The notes: generated from the letters alone by a model not told the origin. A DNA stretch of 64,000 bases from Mediterraneibacter faecis JCM 15917 (GCA_001312505.1 BBDW01000014.1:1-64000); one strand, 5' to 3'. Shown: positions 49,244 to 60,200, counted from the first letter of the stretch. Made by a program: numbers and translations.

Positions 49244-49313
49244 TTAATAAGTGGGACTTTGTTCTGTTTAACAAGCAAAAGACAAACAAAGAAATAATAA
49301 AGGAAGTGTAAGT

Positions 49314-50115
49314 ATGCAGACAGTATTACCACGTGAAGAAGCTGTAGAAGCGGTTATATCTAAGGTTCTCGGTTCACAGGAGGCTTGTGACCGGTTAAAT
49401 GAAGTGTTTTATGAGCATTTGGAAAACTATCAGGAGATAAATGACGATGGCGACAGACATTTTGCAGAGGTCTTGCTCCAGGCGTATAAAAATGGAGATG
49501 TCAGCGCGTTGCTACTTGAATTGTGCGGAGGAAGTATGTTTGATCTGCTTCGGGACGCATATCTGATTCCAAAGAAATTTCATGGAAAATCAGGAGAGAA
49601 TCCGGTTCTCCTGACTGATGTAGAGGGAAAGCTTCTGGAGAGTAAGAAAAGGGGAAGTAACAGCTCATGAATATGAAAAGTTCCATGAGACGTACAGGCA
49701 ACATCAATGTGCACCTAGATCAAAACTGTATCTTGCTGACGGATATGACATAGTTCGTTCCTATACAGAGGGCATGCAGATTCAGGAGAAAAAAGAGAAC
49801 AAGAAGCGTGGCGTGATGGCGTTATATGCATTACCGGATACCAGAAAGCTTGGACTGACAGAAGCACAGGCCTATGCAGTTGTCTGGGATACTTTCCAGA
49901 AGATTCAGAAACAGGCTCCGAGAGTGGAAGTTTATTATGGGCAGGATACCGGTGAGAAGCGTCAGAAAGGATTTGACGAGATAGGAGTTTTACTTCCAAT
50001 TCATGGATTTGAGAAACGAATGCTTCATCATCTGGATGAGATTGATGGGATTGTTCTTTCATGCAGAGAGAAGATGATGAAAAAGGCCGGAGCGGAAAGC
50101 CTTGACCTGGAATAA
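49314..50115 (+). CDS. Protein of unknown function (frameshifted as written)
   Basis: About 266 residues if joined, cytoplasmic, without membrane segments. The first part has EEAVEAVISKVLGSQEACDRL, read in part, and LLLELCGGSMFDLLRDAYLIP; the second has GVMALYALPDTRKLGLTEAQAYAV, read in part, and FDEIGVLLPIHGFEKRMLHHL. The parts join if one G is removed from the GGGG at 49657, giving KKREVTAHEYEKFHETYRQ. I do not recognise a family. It ends 17 bases before the ThrE-like gene and may be co-transcribed with it. Confidence 0.5.
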
Positions 50116-50131
50116 AGAGGAAGTGAATGAG

Positions 50132-51441
50132 ATGCAGACACAGAAAATAAGAAAAAATCATATGGATATTCTCTGGCATGAATACACAGATAAAGGTGGA
50201 GAAGAAATACCGGTAACACAAGCAAGTTTGACGGAGAAAGCATCAATTGTCGGAAGAGTGGGGGATTATGCTTCTCTCCTGTGGAACCGGAGCTTGGAGA
50301 GTGAGAAGTTCTATGAACGCACTAGCAGAAGAGATGGGGGATAACGTGTACAGCGGATATTGGTTTGATGTCGATTGAGTATACCTGTTTTGATGGTGAT
50401 GATGGATTCACGCAGTCTTTGTGTCTGACGAATACAGGCGTGAATACATCTAAGTTAAACAGACTGGAACACTTTATCCGTGAGTTCGAACAGGGCGGAC
50501 AGGATATGTCTGGTGAACAACTGCATAAGCTGCTGGATCAGATTGAAGAGATTCACGGACTATATTCTCCAATTGCATTGGGAATGGCAGCAGCATTGGC
50601 ATGCGGTGGATTTACATTTCTGCTTGGCGGTGGATTGATTGAAATGTTCTGTGCATTTGTCGGTGCAGGGATTGGAAATTTTATCAGGTGCAAATTGAGT
50701 AAACATCATTTCACATTATTTTTGTGTATAGCCTCATCTGTTTCGGCAGCCTGTCTGGTTTATGCGGGACTCTTGAAAGCAGCTGAGATTTTGTGGGCGA
50801 TTCCAATCCAGCATGAGGCGGGATATATTTGTGCAATGCTATTTATTATTCCAGGTTTCCCTTTTATCACAAGTGGAATTGACCTTGCAAAATTGGACAT
50901 GCGTTCTGGCATGGAACGACTCATGTATGCACTGATTATTGTTTTGGTAGCTACAATGTCTGCATGGATCATGGCACTAGTCTTAAATTTACAACCTGTG
51001 GATTTCCTGAAACTTGATCTGACGCAGGAAGAATGGATTATTTTCCGGTTACTTGCAAGCTTTTGTGGTGTGTTTGGATTCTCGATTATGTTCAACAGTC
51101 CTACACGCCTTGCGGCAGTGGCGGCAGGAATCGGTGCTATTGCCAATACATTGCGATTGGAACTGGTTGATCTGACGGCATTGCCTCCGGCGGCAGCAGC
51201 ATTTGTCGGAGCATTAACAGCCGGACTTCTGGCAACTATGATTAAAAATCAGGTCGGATATCCGAGAATCTCTGTCACGGTTCCGTCGATTGTAATCATG
51301 GTTCCTGGATTGTATCTGTACCGTGGATTTTATAATCTGGGAACAATGAATCTTTCTGTATCAGCTTCCTGGTTTGCGGCGGCAATACTGATTGTTGCAG
51401 CTCTTCCGTTAGTTGATCTTTGCAAGAATTCTTACGGATAA
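50132..51441 (+). CDS. Threonine/serine exporter-family protein (ThrE-like; two frameshifts as written)
   Basis: About 435 residues after correction. The N-terminal soluble ThrE domain reads VGIMLLSCGTGAWRVRSSM, then MGITCTADIGLMSIEYTC, once the five-G runs at 50258 and 50336 are read as four. About ten membrane helices follow in two groups, corresponding to the ThrE and ThrE_2 halves (GFTFLLGGGLIEMFCAFVGAG; IAAGIGAIANTLRLE-like; VPSIVIMVPGLYLYRGFYNLG, each read in part). Relatives export threonine, serine or peptides. Substrate is not established here. The ATG at 50132 follows AGAGGAAG. Confidence 0.82.
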
Positions 51442-51478
51442 GACATTTCGGTATTGCACGTAAGAAGAATATATACAA

Positions 51479-51516
51479 AAAAGGAACAGCTCACAAAGAG
51501 CTGTTCCTTTTTTAAA
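51479..51516. terminator. Bidirectional terminator
   Basis: AAAGGAACAGCTC and GAGCTGTTCCTTT around ACAAA, with A and T tracts on both sides. It lies between the ThrE-like gene and the convergent Na/Pi cotransporter gene. Confidence 0.9.
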
Positions 51517-51532
51517 TAAAATAGAAAAGAAT

Positions 51533-53424
51533 TTATTTCTTTTTATCTTTTTTCTTGTCTTTGTCTTTCTTCTTTCCGGAAGATTTCTCGTTGTCCTTAT
51601 TCTTCTCGCTATCCTTCGCTTTTGCAGAGAATTTCTTATCTGCTTCAGCTTCCGGCTGATATCCGTTGATATCATATTTCTTCTCATATTCCTCAAAGGC
51701 TGTAAGATAAGTTTCATCCTTCAGCTTGCGGACACTCTTTGTATATTCATGAATATCAAAGTTAGAAGAATCAAGCTCGAGAATCGCTACAGCAACGTTA
51801 GAACAGTGCGCTGCGATACGCTCGTAGTTTGTAAGCAGGTCATTAAAAGCAAATCCGGTATTCAGATCACACTGACCATTTCTAAGTCTCTTAATGTGAC
51901 GAAGTTTCAGATCATTACAGAGAATACCAATCAGTTCGCGCAGAGGTTCAACCTTTGCAGCAGTCTCAAGATCTTCATCTACAAAAGAATTTACTGTAAG
52001 ATCAACAATCTCAACCAATGCCTTCTCAAGCACATTCAGCTCATAAGTAGCAGATTCAGAGAAGGTGCGGGACTTTTCATGAAGTTCCTGGGCAACTCTG
52101 GAAATGTTGACTGCGTGGTCACCAAGTCGCTCGAAGTCACTGATCGTATGAAGGAACTTGGAGGTCTGTTTCGCCTGCTCAGGTGTCATATCATGCATAC
52201 TTAACTGCATCAGATAAGTACCAAGTTTATCCTCGTACTTGTCGATCATGTTTTCCTTTTCCTGGATCTTATTGAACTTGCTGTCGCTAAAGTCTGTCAG
52301 AAGTTCGAAAGCGCGCATGAGATTCTTGCGGGCATTCTTTGCCATACCGTTAACAGCCATCTGGCTCTGACTGATCGCCAGCGGTGGGTAATCCAGAAAA
52401 CGTTCCTCAAGCAGATCAAAATCAGCCTGCTCTTCGTTGTCTTCGTCTGTATCCTTGATCAGGAAGAAGACAAGCTTCTCAATCTTGCTGATAAATGGAG
52501 CAAGGATCAAGATCGTAGCGATACGGAATACCGAGTTCAATAAAGCAATGTTGACAGGACTCATGACCATGTCCATAAATGTAAAGTGGACAGCGGCATT
52601 TACTGAGTAAAATACGATAGACCAAAAGATCATTCCGAATAAGTCATTCAGCAGGTAAATAAGTGCTGTACGCTTTCCGTTCTTGTTCGTACCGATAGAA
52701 GAAAGCAGTACAGGACAGGCAGCTCCGACACCGATACCCATTGTAATAGGCAGTGCGGCAGCAAATGTAATAGAGCCTGTGATTGATAATGCCTGAAGGA
52801 TACCGACAGAAGCAGATGCACTCTGAAGCACTGCAGTAAATGCGATACCAACAAGAATACCCATAAATGGATTCTTAAACATTGTCAGAAGGCTGACAAA
52901 ATGTGGGTTCTCTTTCAGAGGTGAAACTGCACCACTCATTGTCTGCATTCCGAACATCAGGATCGCAAAACCAAGCATAATGTCACCGATATCGGAATAA
53001 GGTTTCTTCTTTACGAATGTACGGAAGATGATACCGATGATCGCAACGATCGCAGAGATTGTTGCGGTGGACAGAAGCTGCGCAATGCCACTGGAGCCAT
53101 CAATGTAAGAAAGACATAAAATCCAGCCTGTGATACTTGTTCCAATGTTGGCACCCATAATGATTCCGATTGCCTGAGCAACTTTCATCATACCGGAGTT
53201 TACGAATCCTACGACCATAACAGTTGTAGCTGATGACGACTGAATGATCGCTGTTACGACTGTACCAGCAGCAATCCTTTGATTGGGGGGGAGTTTGTGA
53301 GCTTGTATAAGATAAGTTCCAGTTTGTTACCGGCAACCTTCTTAAGACTGTCTCCCATGAGTGCCATTCCGTACAGGAAGAGGGCAACTCCGCTGAGCAA
53401 GGACAAAACCATTGTAATTCCCAT
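51533..53424 (-). CDS. Na/Pi cotransporter-family protein with C-terminal PhoU domain (frameshifted as written)
   Basis: About 630 residues after correction. The start MGITMVLSLLSGVALFLYGM and the two Na_Pi_cotrans repeats (QSSSATTVMVVGFVNSGM and the later LQSASASVGILQAL) are typical of the NptA/YjbB group. About eight membrane helices are followed by a PhoU-like helical domain (residues 340-550, with FLHTISDFERLGDHAVNISR) and a Lys-rich tail. One G is missing near 53268 (GLLLGTVVTAIIQ), and seven C at 53285 add a proline. It may import or export phosphate, coupled to sodium. Confidence 0.88.
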
Positions 53425-53601
53425 TTTCTTTTTTCCTTTTTCTTAAGTTATTAAGTTGACATGTTACGTCTTGCAAAAAATTACGTACATGGCTATTATA
53501 AAACACTTTACCCAGAGTTTACAATTATTTTCTTTAAACTTTACAGAAAAATATTGATTGCAAATTACAGAAAAATTGTAGGGATAAACAAAATATTGAT
53601 C

Positions 53602-54540
53602 TTAAGCAAAAAAGTCCTTGACTTGTTCATGGATAATTTCCATCAGATGAGTTCTCGCTTCCACGCTCGCCCAGGCAATGTGTGGTGTGATCAGCAGGCG
53701 TTTACTGTCTTTGAGCTTGAGCAATGGATTATATGCGGACATTGGTTCCTCACAAAGGACATCTAATCCTGCTGCGGCAATCTGATTTCTGACCAGTGCA
53801 TTATATAATGCCTGCTCATCGACGATCGGTCCTCTTCCGAGATTCAGAAAAATACAGGAAGATTTCATTTTTTCAAACGTTTTGCTGTTGATCAGTCCTT
53901 CTGTATGCTCGTTGAGTGGAGCGTGGACGGAAATAATATCAGACTGCGTAAGCAATGTCTCAAAGTCAACCTGTTCATAACCTTCCTGCGCCGGAGCACC
54001 GGAGGCGGAGTAGTAAATGACTTTCGCTCCAAATGCACGTGCAATCTCAGCAACACGTCTGCCGATTGCCCCCCCAAGACCGATGATCCCCCCCCAGGTT
54101 TTTCCATGGATTTCTGTGAAATGTTCTGCAAAATGAGTGAAAGAGACATCATTTACATAGTGCTCTTCTTTCACATAATCATCATAATAGCGCAGCTTTT
54201 CTAATAGAAAGAGAAGCATTGCAAATGTGTGTTGTGCGACAGTCTCTGTAGAGTAGCCGGCAACATTTCTCCAGGCAATTCCTTTTGAATCAAGATATTC
54301 CTTATCCAGGTTGTTCGTGCCTGTGGCTGTGACACAGACGAGTTTCAGATTCTTTGCAGTTCCAATAGTCTGCTCATTGACCGGAACTTTATTTAATATG
54401 ATCACATCGGCATCCGTGACACGCGCCGGGACTTCTTCAGGTGAAGAAAAGCTGTACTTTACAACTTCACCGAGTTCATCATATGCGGAAAGATCAATAT
54501 CCTCTCCAATTGTTTTGACATCTAAAAATACAATTTTCAT
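53602..54540 (-). CDS. D-2-hydroxyacid dehydrogenase (NAD-dependent)
   Basis: 312 residues. The Rossmann fingerprint is GLGAIGRRVAEIARAFGAKV in the family sense, but is written GLGGAIG because of seven C at 54069 on this strand; eight C at 54089 add another glycine just before it. The catalytic residues are Arg in FLNLGRGPIVDE, Glu in LDVLCEEP and His in LITPHIAWAS. Closest in pattern to glycerate/hydroxypyruvate reductase-type enzymes. It is a single gene with a GGAGAT site. Confidence 0.88.
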   Translation of the reverse strand: MKIVFLDVKTIGEDIDLSAYDELGEVVKYSFSSPEEVPARVTDADVIILNKVPVNEQTIGTAKNLKLVCVTATGTNNLDKEYLDSKGIAWRNVAGYSTETVAQHTFAMLLFLLEKLRYYDDYVKEEHYVNDVSFTHFAEHFTEIHGKTWGGIIGLGGAIGRRVAEIARAFGAKVIYYSASGAPAQEGYEQVDFETLLTQSDIISVHAPLNEHTEGLINSKTFEKMKSSCIFLNLGRGPIVDEQALYNALVRNQIAAAGLDVLCEEPMSAYNPLLKLKDSKRLLITPHIAWASVEARTHLMEIIHEQVKDFFA

Positions 54541-54582
54541 TTAAAATCTCCTTGTTTCATAATCAGTATTAATTATTTTATC

Positions 54583-54724
54583 GTAACTGTTCAGAGCCAA
54601 CCTCCAAAATGCTACGCATTTCGTCGGTGTGGCGTATCCGCCAAATAAAATTTCAAAAACAGTCTTAAAAATGCAAGCATTTTACACCTGTTTTATGAAA
54701 TTTTGCTTGGCTCTGAACAGTTAC
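54583..54724. repeat. 142-bp nested fold-back element (copy A)
   Basis: The ends are perfect 18-bp inverted repeats: GTAACTGTTCAGAGCCAA (54583-54600) and TTGGCTCTGAACAGTTAC (54707-54724). Inside are AAAATTTCAAAAACAG (54647) against CTGTTTTATGAAATTTT (54688), and AAAATGC-AA-GCATTTT (54667-54682). It has no coding capacity. The first 60 bases resemble the element at 62077-62169. Confidence 0.8.
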
Positions 54725-54801
54725 ATTTTATCATAAAAAGAACATAATTTCCTATATTTTACCACATACTAATTAAAATATAATTATGGAGGAAATGTGC
54801 C

Positions 54802-55344
54802 ATGAAAGCCACAGGGATAGTCCGGAGGATAGATGATCTTGGAAGAATCGTAGTTCCAAAAGAAATAAGAAGGACATTGCGGATCCGTGAAGGTGATCCA
54901 CTGGAAATTTTTACAGACAGAGAAGGGAAGGTGATTTTAAAGAAATATTCTCCAATCGGTGAATTAGGAACACTGGCAGGGATTTATGCAGATAGTCTTT
55001 CGAAGACACTTGATTGTACAGTCTGTATCACTGATACAGATCAGGTGATCGCGGCAGCAGGAAACGGGAAGAAAGAACTTCAGGAAATGCTGTTGAGTGC
55101 AGAGCTGGCAGAAGTGTTTCAAGAAAGAAAGACCGTGTTGAAAAAGAGCAGTGACGCTGAGTTTGTAGCAATTACAAAAGACAGGAGTGAATACAGCGAG
55201 GAAATAATCAGTGTGATTCTCAGTGAAGGTGATATTGCAGGTGGAGTGATCTTTCTGCAGAAAAATGAGAAAAAGCATTTCGGAGAGATGGAAAAGAAGT
55301 TTGCGGCAGGCGCAGCAGATCTGCTTGGGAGGCAGTTAAGTTAA
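54802..55344 (+). CDS. spoVT: Stage V sporulation protein T
   Basis: 180 residues. The N-terminal AbrB-like swapped-hairpin DNA-binding domain reads MKATGIVRRIDDLGRIVVPK, then EIRRTLRIREGDPLEIFTD. The rest is a GAF-like domain (DSLSKTLDCTVCITDTDQVIA, read in part, to GDIAGGVIFLQKNEK). The length and the full-length match to SpoVT, rather than short AbrB, make the call firm. In spore-formers it regulates late forespore genes under sigma G. Its presence suggests a sporulation-capable lineage. Confidence 0.9.
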   Translation: MKATGIVRRIDDLGRIVVPKEIRRTLRIREGDPLEIFTDREGKVILKKYSPIGELGTLAGIYADSLSKTLDCTVCITDTDQVIAAAGNGKKELQEMLLSAELAEVFQERKTVLKKSSDAEFVAITKDRSEYSEEIISVILSEGDIAGGVIFLQKNEKKHFGEMEKKFAAGAADLLGRQLS

Positions 55345-55419
55345 AAGTGTCATATTTTTCCGGGAGATGCATAGAATAGTATCAGTGGAAAACCGGACAT
55401 GCATCGAAAGGAAAAGAAA

Positions 55420-55801
55420 ATGAGAGAAAATCATGGGAAAAAAGGGATAATATACGCAGAAAATTTAGTGAAGGCATTACTTTGCGCCTATCTGGTCACA
55501 GGAATGTTTCTGTTAATTCTTGCACTTCTCCTTTATAAAGCAGGATTGAGTGAAGAAAATGTGAATCTGGGAATTATTCTCATTTATGTAATAGGAACTT
55601 TCTCGGGAGGCTTTGTGATGGGAAAACTGGAAGGCCAAAAGAAGTTCCTCTGGGGGGCTTGGAACCGGAGTGCTCTATTTTGTTCTATTACTGCTCATCT
55701 CATTTGGAATGTACCGTGAGGTTTCGTCAGGGACAGGCGATTTGTTTCTGACATTTGTACTTTGTACCGGAGGCGGAATGCTCGGAGGGATGGTCTCATG
55801 A
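55420..55801 (+). CDS. TIGR04086-family membrane protein (frameshifted as written)
   Basis: About 126 residues with four membrane helices. The first part reads LVKALLCAYLVTGMFLLILAL, in part, then GGFVMGKLEGQKKFLWGLGTG, and the last helix GGGMLGGMVS. The frame breaks at 55660, where six G replace five in FLWGLGTGVLYF. This family commonly lies beside scfA in Clostridia, as it does here (98 bases upstream). Function unknown. The ATG at 55420 follows GAAAGGAAAAG. Confidence 0.75.
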
Positions 55802-55898
55802 AGAAAAACCAGACGGATGTGTGAAAAAATACTTTAAAAACCTGGCTGTGTGTGCTATAATAACGAAAGCAATATGTGCGAAGTTAGGAGGAGTAAAA

Positions 55899-56042
55899 AT
55901 GAAACACATTAAAACACTGAATACACAGACACTGAACAACACAGTTAAAAAAGGTGGATGCGGAGAGTGCCAGACATCTTGCCAGTCTGCATGTAAGACA
56001 TCCTGTACAGTAGGAAACCAGACTTGCGAAAACGCAAAATAA
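55899..56042 (+). CDS. scfA: SCIFF peptide precursor (six cysteines in forty-five residues)
   Basis: A 47-residue ribosomally made peptide: MKHIKTLNTQTLNNTVKKGG leader, then a core with six Cys at about residues 21, 24, 28, 32, 36 and 43, all near Thr, Ser or Ala. This is the pattern of SCIFF, nearly universal in Clostridia. The partner radical SAM enzyme (next gene) makes Cys-to-Thr thioether (ranthipeptide) links. A strong AGGAGG site precedes the ATG. The biological role of the product is not established, although quorum-type roles have been proposed. Confidence 0.95.
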   Translation: MKHIKTLNTQTLNNTVKKGGCGECQTSCQSACKTSCTVGNQTCENAK

Positions 56043-56266
56043 GAAAACCTGAAAGTGAAGATAATGTTGCTGCAGAGTTGCTTTGAGCGGTGATACTGCC
56101 TGCAATTATGCGAAAAACAGCAACAGGATTACAGGTGAGGCAGCGGTGCAAATCGCTGCCTTAAGCATGTTTTAGACGTATCTGCTTAGAGCTGCATTGT
56201 GAAAATGCCGGGCTTTGAACAGTTACAAATAGATTTACAAATACATATAGAAAGCGAGGTATCCAC
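56043..56266 (+). other. Spacer between scfA and scfB
   Basis: 224 bases without a gene. It holds a GCAGCG-GTGCAAAT-CGCTGC hairpin (about 56141-56160) without a good T tract, and GGCTTTGAACAGTTAC (56211-56226). The latter matches the terminal repeat of the fold-back element at 54707-54724 at 15 of 16 bases, a possible relic of that element. No terminator is clear, so read-through from scfA to scfB is likely. Confidence 0.5.
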
Positions 56267-57666
56267 GTGATACATCAGTACCAGAACAATGGATATAATA
56301 TCGTCCTCGACGTGAACAGCGGAGCTGTACATGTTGTGGATCAGGAAGCGTATGATGTCATCGAAGTGCTTAATCGCATGAATGAAGATCATACAGTGGA
56401 GACATTGAAATCTCCGGAAACAGCAGAAGCATTGAAAAAAGAGCTTGGAGAGAAATATTCTGAGAAAGATCTGCTGGATATTTTAGAGGCAGTAACAGAA
56501 CTGACGGAACAGGGACGTCTGTTTACAAAAGACATTTATGAGAGCTTTATCGACGTTGTAAAGCAGCGTAAGACAGTTGTTAAGGCTTTATGTCTTCATA
56601 TTGCACATGACTGTAACCTTGCCTGTAAGTACTGCTTTGCGGAAGAGGGAGAATACCACGGCCGCAGAGCTTTGATGTCTTACGAGGTTGGTAAGAAAGC
56701 ACTTGATTTCCTGATCGCGAATTCAGGAACAAGAAGAAACCTTGAGGTTGACTTCTTCGGTGGTGAGCCGCTGATGAACTGGCAGGTTGTCAAAGACCTG
56801 GTTGCTTACGGAAGAGAGCAGGAAAAACTTCATGACAAGCATTTCCGTTTCACACTTACAACAAACGGAGTTCTTTTGAACGATGAAGTTCAGGAGTTCG
56901 TGAACAAAGAGATGGACAACGTTGTCATCAGTCTTGATGGAAGAAAAGAAGTGAATGACCAGATGCGCCCGTTCCGTAACGGAAAAGGAAGCTATGATCT
57001 GATTGTTCCGAAGTTCCAGAAGCTGGCAGAGAGCCGTAATCAGGAGAAGTACTACATTAGAGGTACATTTACAAGAAATAACCTGGATTTTTCCAAGGAT
57101 GTAGAACATTTCGCAGATCTTGGATTCAAGCAGATGTCAATCGAGCCTGTAGTAGGTGATGACACAGAACCATATGCAATCCAGAAAGAAGATCTTCCAC
57201 AGATCTTTGAAGAATATGATAAACTCGCAAAATTCCTGATCGAGCGCGAGAAGAGCGGAAGAGGATTCAATTTCTTCCACTTCATGATCGATCTCGAAGG
57301 TGGACCGTGTGTGTCTAAGCGTCTGTCCGGCTGTGGTTCAGGTACAGAGTATCTGGCAGTGACACCTTGGGAGATTTCTACCCATGTCATCAGTTTGTAG
57401 GACAGGAAGAATTCCTCATGGGAAATGTCGATGAGGGAATTACAAAACCGGAGATTGCGGAAGAATTCCGTGGATGCAGCGTATATTCCAAGGAAAGCTG
57501 CAGAACCTGCTTTGCCAGATTTTACTGCAGTGGCGGCTGTATGGCGAATTCTTACAAGTTCCACAATACGATCCATGATACTTACGAAGTGAGCTGTGAG
57601 ATGGAGAGAAAACGTGTGGAATGTGCGATCATGATAAAGGCTGCTCTGGCGGATGAAGAACAATAA
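56267..57666 (+). CDS. scfB: SCIFF maturase, radical SAM/SPASM enzyme (frameshifted as written)
   Basis: About 466 residues after correction. The N-terminal region (residues 1-95) is a RiPP-recognition domain that binds the SCIFF leader. The radical SAM motif is CNLACKYCFAEEG near residue 115, followed by FFGGEPLMN. The C-terminal SPASM region has CGSGTEYLAVTPWGDFYPCH and later CRTCFARFYCSGGC, binding auxiliary Fe-S clusters. At 57366 three G are present where four are needed for TPWGDFYPC (-1). The start is a GTG at 56267 with GCGAGG. It installs thioether links in ScfA. Confidence 0.94.
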
Positions 57667-57702
57667 AGTTAGAGAGCAGTAGTCAAGAAAGGAAAGAAAG
57701 AG

Positions 57703-60114
57703 ATGAAGAAAGGTAAGAGTATTCTCAGCCTCATTCTCGTAATCGCAGTTACAGCACTCTTCGGTATGACCTGTGTGCTTGGACTTGATTTAAAGGGAAT
57801 GGGAGCTGCGAAGAACATCAATCTCGGTCTTGACCTGGAAGGCGGAGTCAGCATTACATATCAGGTAAAAGGTGACAAGCCATCTCAGGCAGACATGGAT
57901 GACACCGTGTACAAGCTTCAAAAACGTGTGGAGCAGTACAGCACAGAGGCACAGGCTTATCAGGTTGGAGACAACCGTATCAGTATCGAGATTCCGGGTG
58001 TGAGCGACGCAAACAAGATCCTGGAAGAACTTGGACAGCCGGGTTCACTGTACTTTATCAAGCATAAAGACAGTGAGGGAAATGAAAACTATTCCCTGAC
58101 AGCTTCCGGATATACACTGAATAAGTCAATCGACGAACTGAAAGATACAGACTCCATCGTACTGACAGGTACAGAAGTAAAGACAGCTTCAGCCGGAGTG
58201 CTCAACGACTCAACAACAGGAAATAAAAAGTATGGTGTTGATCTTGAGTTGACAGATGAGGGTGCAGAGAAGTTCAAGACAGCAACAGAAGAAGCTTATA
58301 ACAATAACCATGACACAATCGCTATTTACTATGATGGTTCTCTGATCAGCGTGCCAAGCGTAAATGCAGTGATTGAGAATGGAAAAGCTCAGATTTCAGG
58401 AAACATGGATTATGACGAGGCTGATAACATCGCTTCTACAATCCGTATCGGTGGACTGAATCTGGAACTTGAAGAGCTTAGCTCAGAAGTTGTAGGAGCA
58501 CAGCTTGGACAGGACGCTCTGAAAGGAAGTCTGATCGCAGGTATCATCGGTCTGGCAATCGTATGTGTATTCATGTGCTGGGTATACCTCCTTCCGGGAC
58601 TTGCATCCAGTCTTGCACTGATCCTTTACACAGAACTGATCTTAATCCTTTTAAATGCATTTGACATCACACTGACACTTCCGGGTATTGCAGGTATCAT
58701 CCTTGGTATCGGTATGGCGGTAGATGCGAACGTTATCATTTTCGCCCGTGTGAAAGAAGAGCTGACAGCAGGAAAGAGCGTACACGCTTCACTGAAATCA
58801 GGATTCCAGAAAGCAATGTCCGCAATCGTTGACGGAAATATCACAACACTGATCGCAGCCGGTGTGCTGTGGCTTCGCGGAAGTGGTACTGTAAAGGGAT
58901 TCGCCCAGACACTTGCACTTGGTATTGTCGTATCCATGTTTACAGCACTCGTGATCACAAGACTGATCATCTTTGCATTCTATGGAGCAGGCATCCGCAA
59001 TGAGAAAGTATACGGAAGACATCTGAAAGAACGTAAACCAGTTGATTTCCTTGGAAAGAAAAAGATTTTCTTCATTGTTTCCATCATCCTTTGCCTGGCC
59101 GGACCGGTCATGATGGGCGTGAACCATGCAAGAGGAATCGGTGCGATGAACTACAGCCTTGATTTCGTAGGCGGTACTTCAACAAATGTAACATTTGATA
59201 AAGAATATACTCTCGAAGAGATCGACAGCCAGATGATCCCAAGCCTGGAAGAGATCACAGGAGATAAGAATATTCAGGTTCAGACAGTAAAAGACAGCAA
59301 TCAGGCAGTCTTCAAGACACAGACACTTGATCTTGAGAAACGTGAAGCACTTGCTTCTTATCTGAATGAGAACTACGGGGGGGTAGAGGCATCTGATATC
59401 GCTACAGAGAATATCAGCTCAACAGTAAGTTCCGAGATGAGAAGAGATGCTGTTATAGCTGTGATCATTGCTACAATCTGTATGCTGCTTTACATCTGGT
59501 TCCGTTTCAAAGATATCCGTTTCGCAACAAGTGCTGTTGTCGCACTGATGCATGACGTACTTGTAGTTCTTGGATTCTATGTGATCGCAAGAGTATCTGT
59601 CGGAAATACATTTATCGCATGTATGCTGACAATTGTCGGATATTCTATCAACGGTACGATCGTTATCTTTGACCGTATCCGTGAGGCGCTGGCAACAAAG
59701 AGCCGTACAGAAGATCTGAAGGATCTTGTAAACCGCTGTATTACTCAGACACTGACAAGAACGATCTATACAAACTTTACAACATTTGTCATGGTCGTTG
59801 CTCTGTATATCCTTGGTGTAAGCTCCATTAAGGAATTTGCTGCACCTCTGATGGTAGGTATCATCTGCGGTGGATATACATCCGTATGTATCACAGGTGC
59901 ACTGTGGTATGTGATGAAGACAAGACTTGGTGAGGAAGCGAAGGCTGCGAGAGCAGCTTCCGGCACAAAGACAGTTTCTGTAAAAGCAGCAGACAAGAAA
60001 GAAGGAACTACTTCCACAGAGAGTAACGCAGCAGATACATCTGCAGACGACAGCTCCAAGAAGAAAAAAGGAAAGAAGACTTCTTTCAAGAACAAAAAGA
60101 GTAAAAAACGCTAA
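57703..60114 (+). CDS. secDF: Fused protein-export membrane protein SecDF
   Basis: 803 residues. The SecD half has DLKGMGAAKNINLGLDLEGGV, read in part, a periplasmic P1 domain and helices with GIAGIILGIGMAVDANVIIF. The SecF half begins after residue 440 (IFFIVSIILCLAGPVMMGVN, LDFVGGTSTNVTF) and has IVGYSINGTIVIFDRIREAL. Twelve membrane helices are expected. The C-terminus is Ser/Lys-rich. An expanded G run at 59378 turns YGVEA into YGGVEA. It uses the proton or sodium gradient to pull proteins from SecYEG. It lies just after scfB, the usual clostridial order. Confidence 0.94.
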   Translation: MKKGKSILSLILVIAVTALFGMTCVLGLDLKGMGAAKNINLGLDLEGGVSITYQVKGDKPSQADMDDTVYKLQKRVEQYSTEAQAYQVGDNRISIEIPGVSDANKILEELGQPGSLYFIKHKDSEGNENYSLTASGYTLNKSIDELKDTDSIVLTGTEVKTASAGVLNDSTTGNKKYGVDLELTDEGAEKFKTATEEAYNNNHDTIAIYYDGSLISVPSVNAVIENGKAQISGNMDYDEADNIASTIRIGGLNLELEELSSEVVGAQLGQDALKGSLIAGIIGLAIVCVFMCWVYLLPGLASSLALILYTELILILLNAFDITLTLPGIAGIILGIGMAVDANVIIFARVKEELTAGKSVHASLKSGFQKAMSAIVDGNITTLIAAGVLWLRGSGTVKGFAQTLALGIVVSMFTALVITRLIIFAFYGAGIRNEKVYGRHLKERKPVDFLGKKKIFFIVSIILCLAGPVMMGVNHARGIGAMNYSLDFVGGTSTNVTFDKEYTLEEIDSQMIPSLEEITGDKNIQVQTVKDSNQAVFKTQTLDLEKREALASYLNENYGGVEASDIATENISSTVSSEMRRDAVIAVIIATICMLLYIWFRFKDIRFATSAVVALMHDVLVVLGFYVIARVSVGNTFIACMLTIVGYSINGTIVIFDRIREALATKSRTEDLKDLVNRCITQTLTRTIYTNFTTFVMVVALYILGVSSIKEFAAPLMVGIICGGYTSVCITGALWYVMKTRLGEEAKAARAASGTKTVSVKAADKKEGTTSTESNAADTSADDSSKKKKGKKTSFKNKKSKKR

Positions 60115-60150
60115 GAAATAAATAGCAGCCTGGAAACAGTAACGAAATAG

Positions 60151-60200
60151 AATCTGCCGTATCGAAAATGAAAAATGATTTTCGATACGGCAGATTTTTG
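60151..60200 (+). terminator. Intrinsic terminator after secDF
   Basis: AATCTGCCGTATCGAAAATC-type arms (AATCTGCCGTATCGAAAAT and ATTTTCGATACGGCAGATT) are a perfect long stem around GAAAAATG, ending in TTTTTG. Confidence 0.9.
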
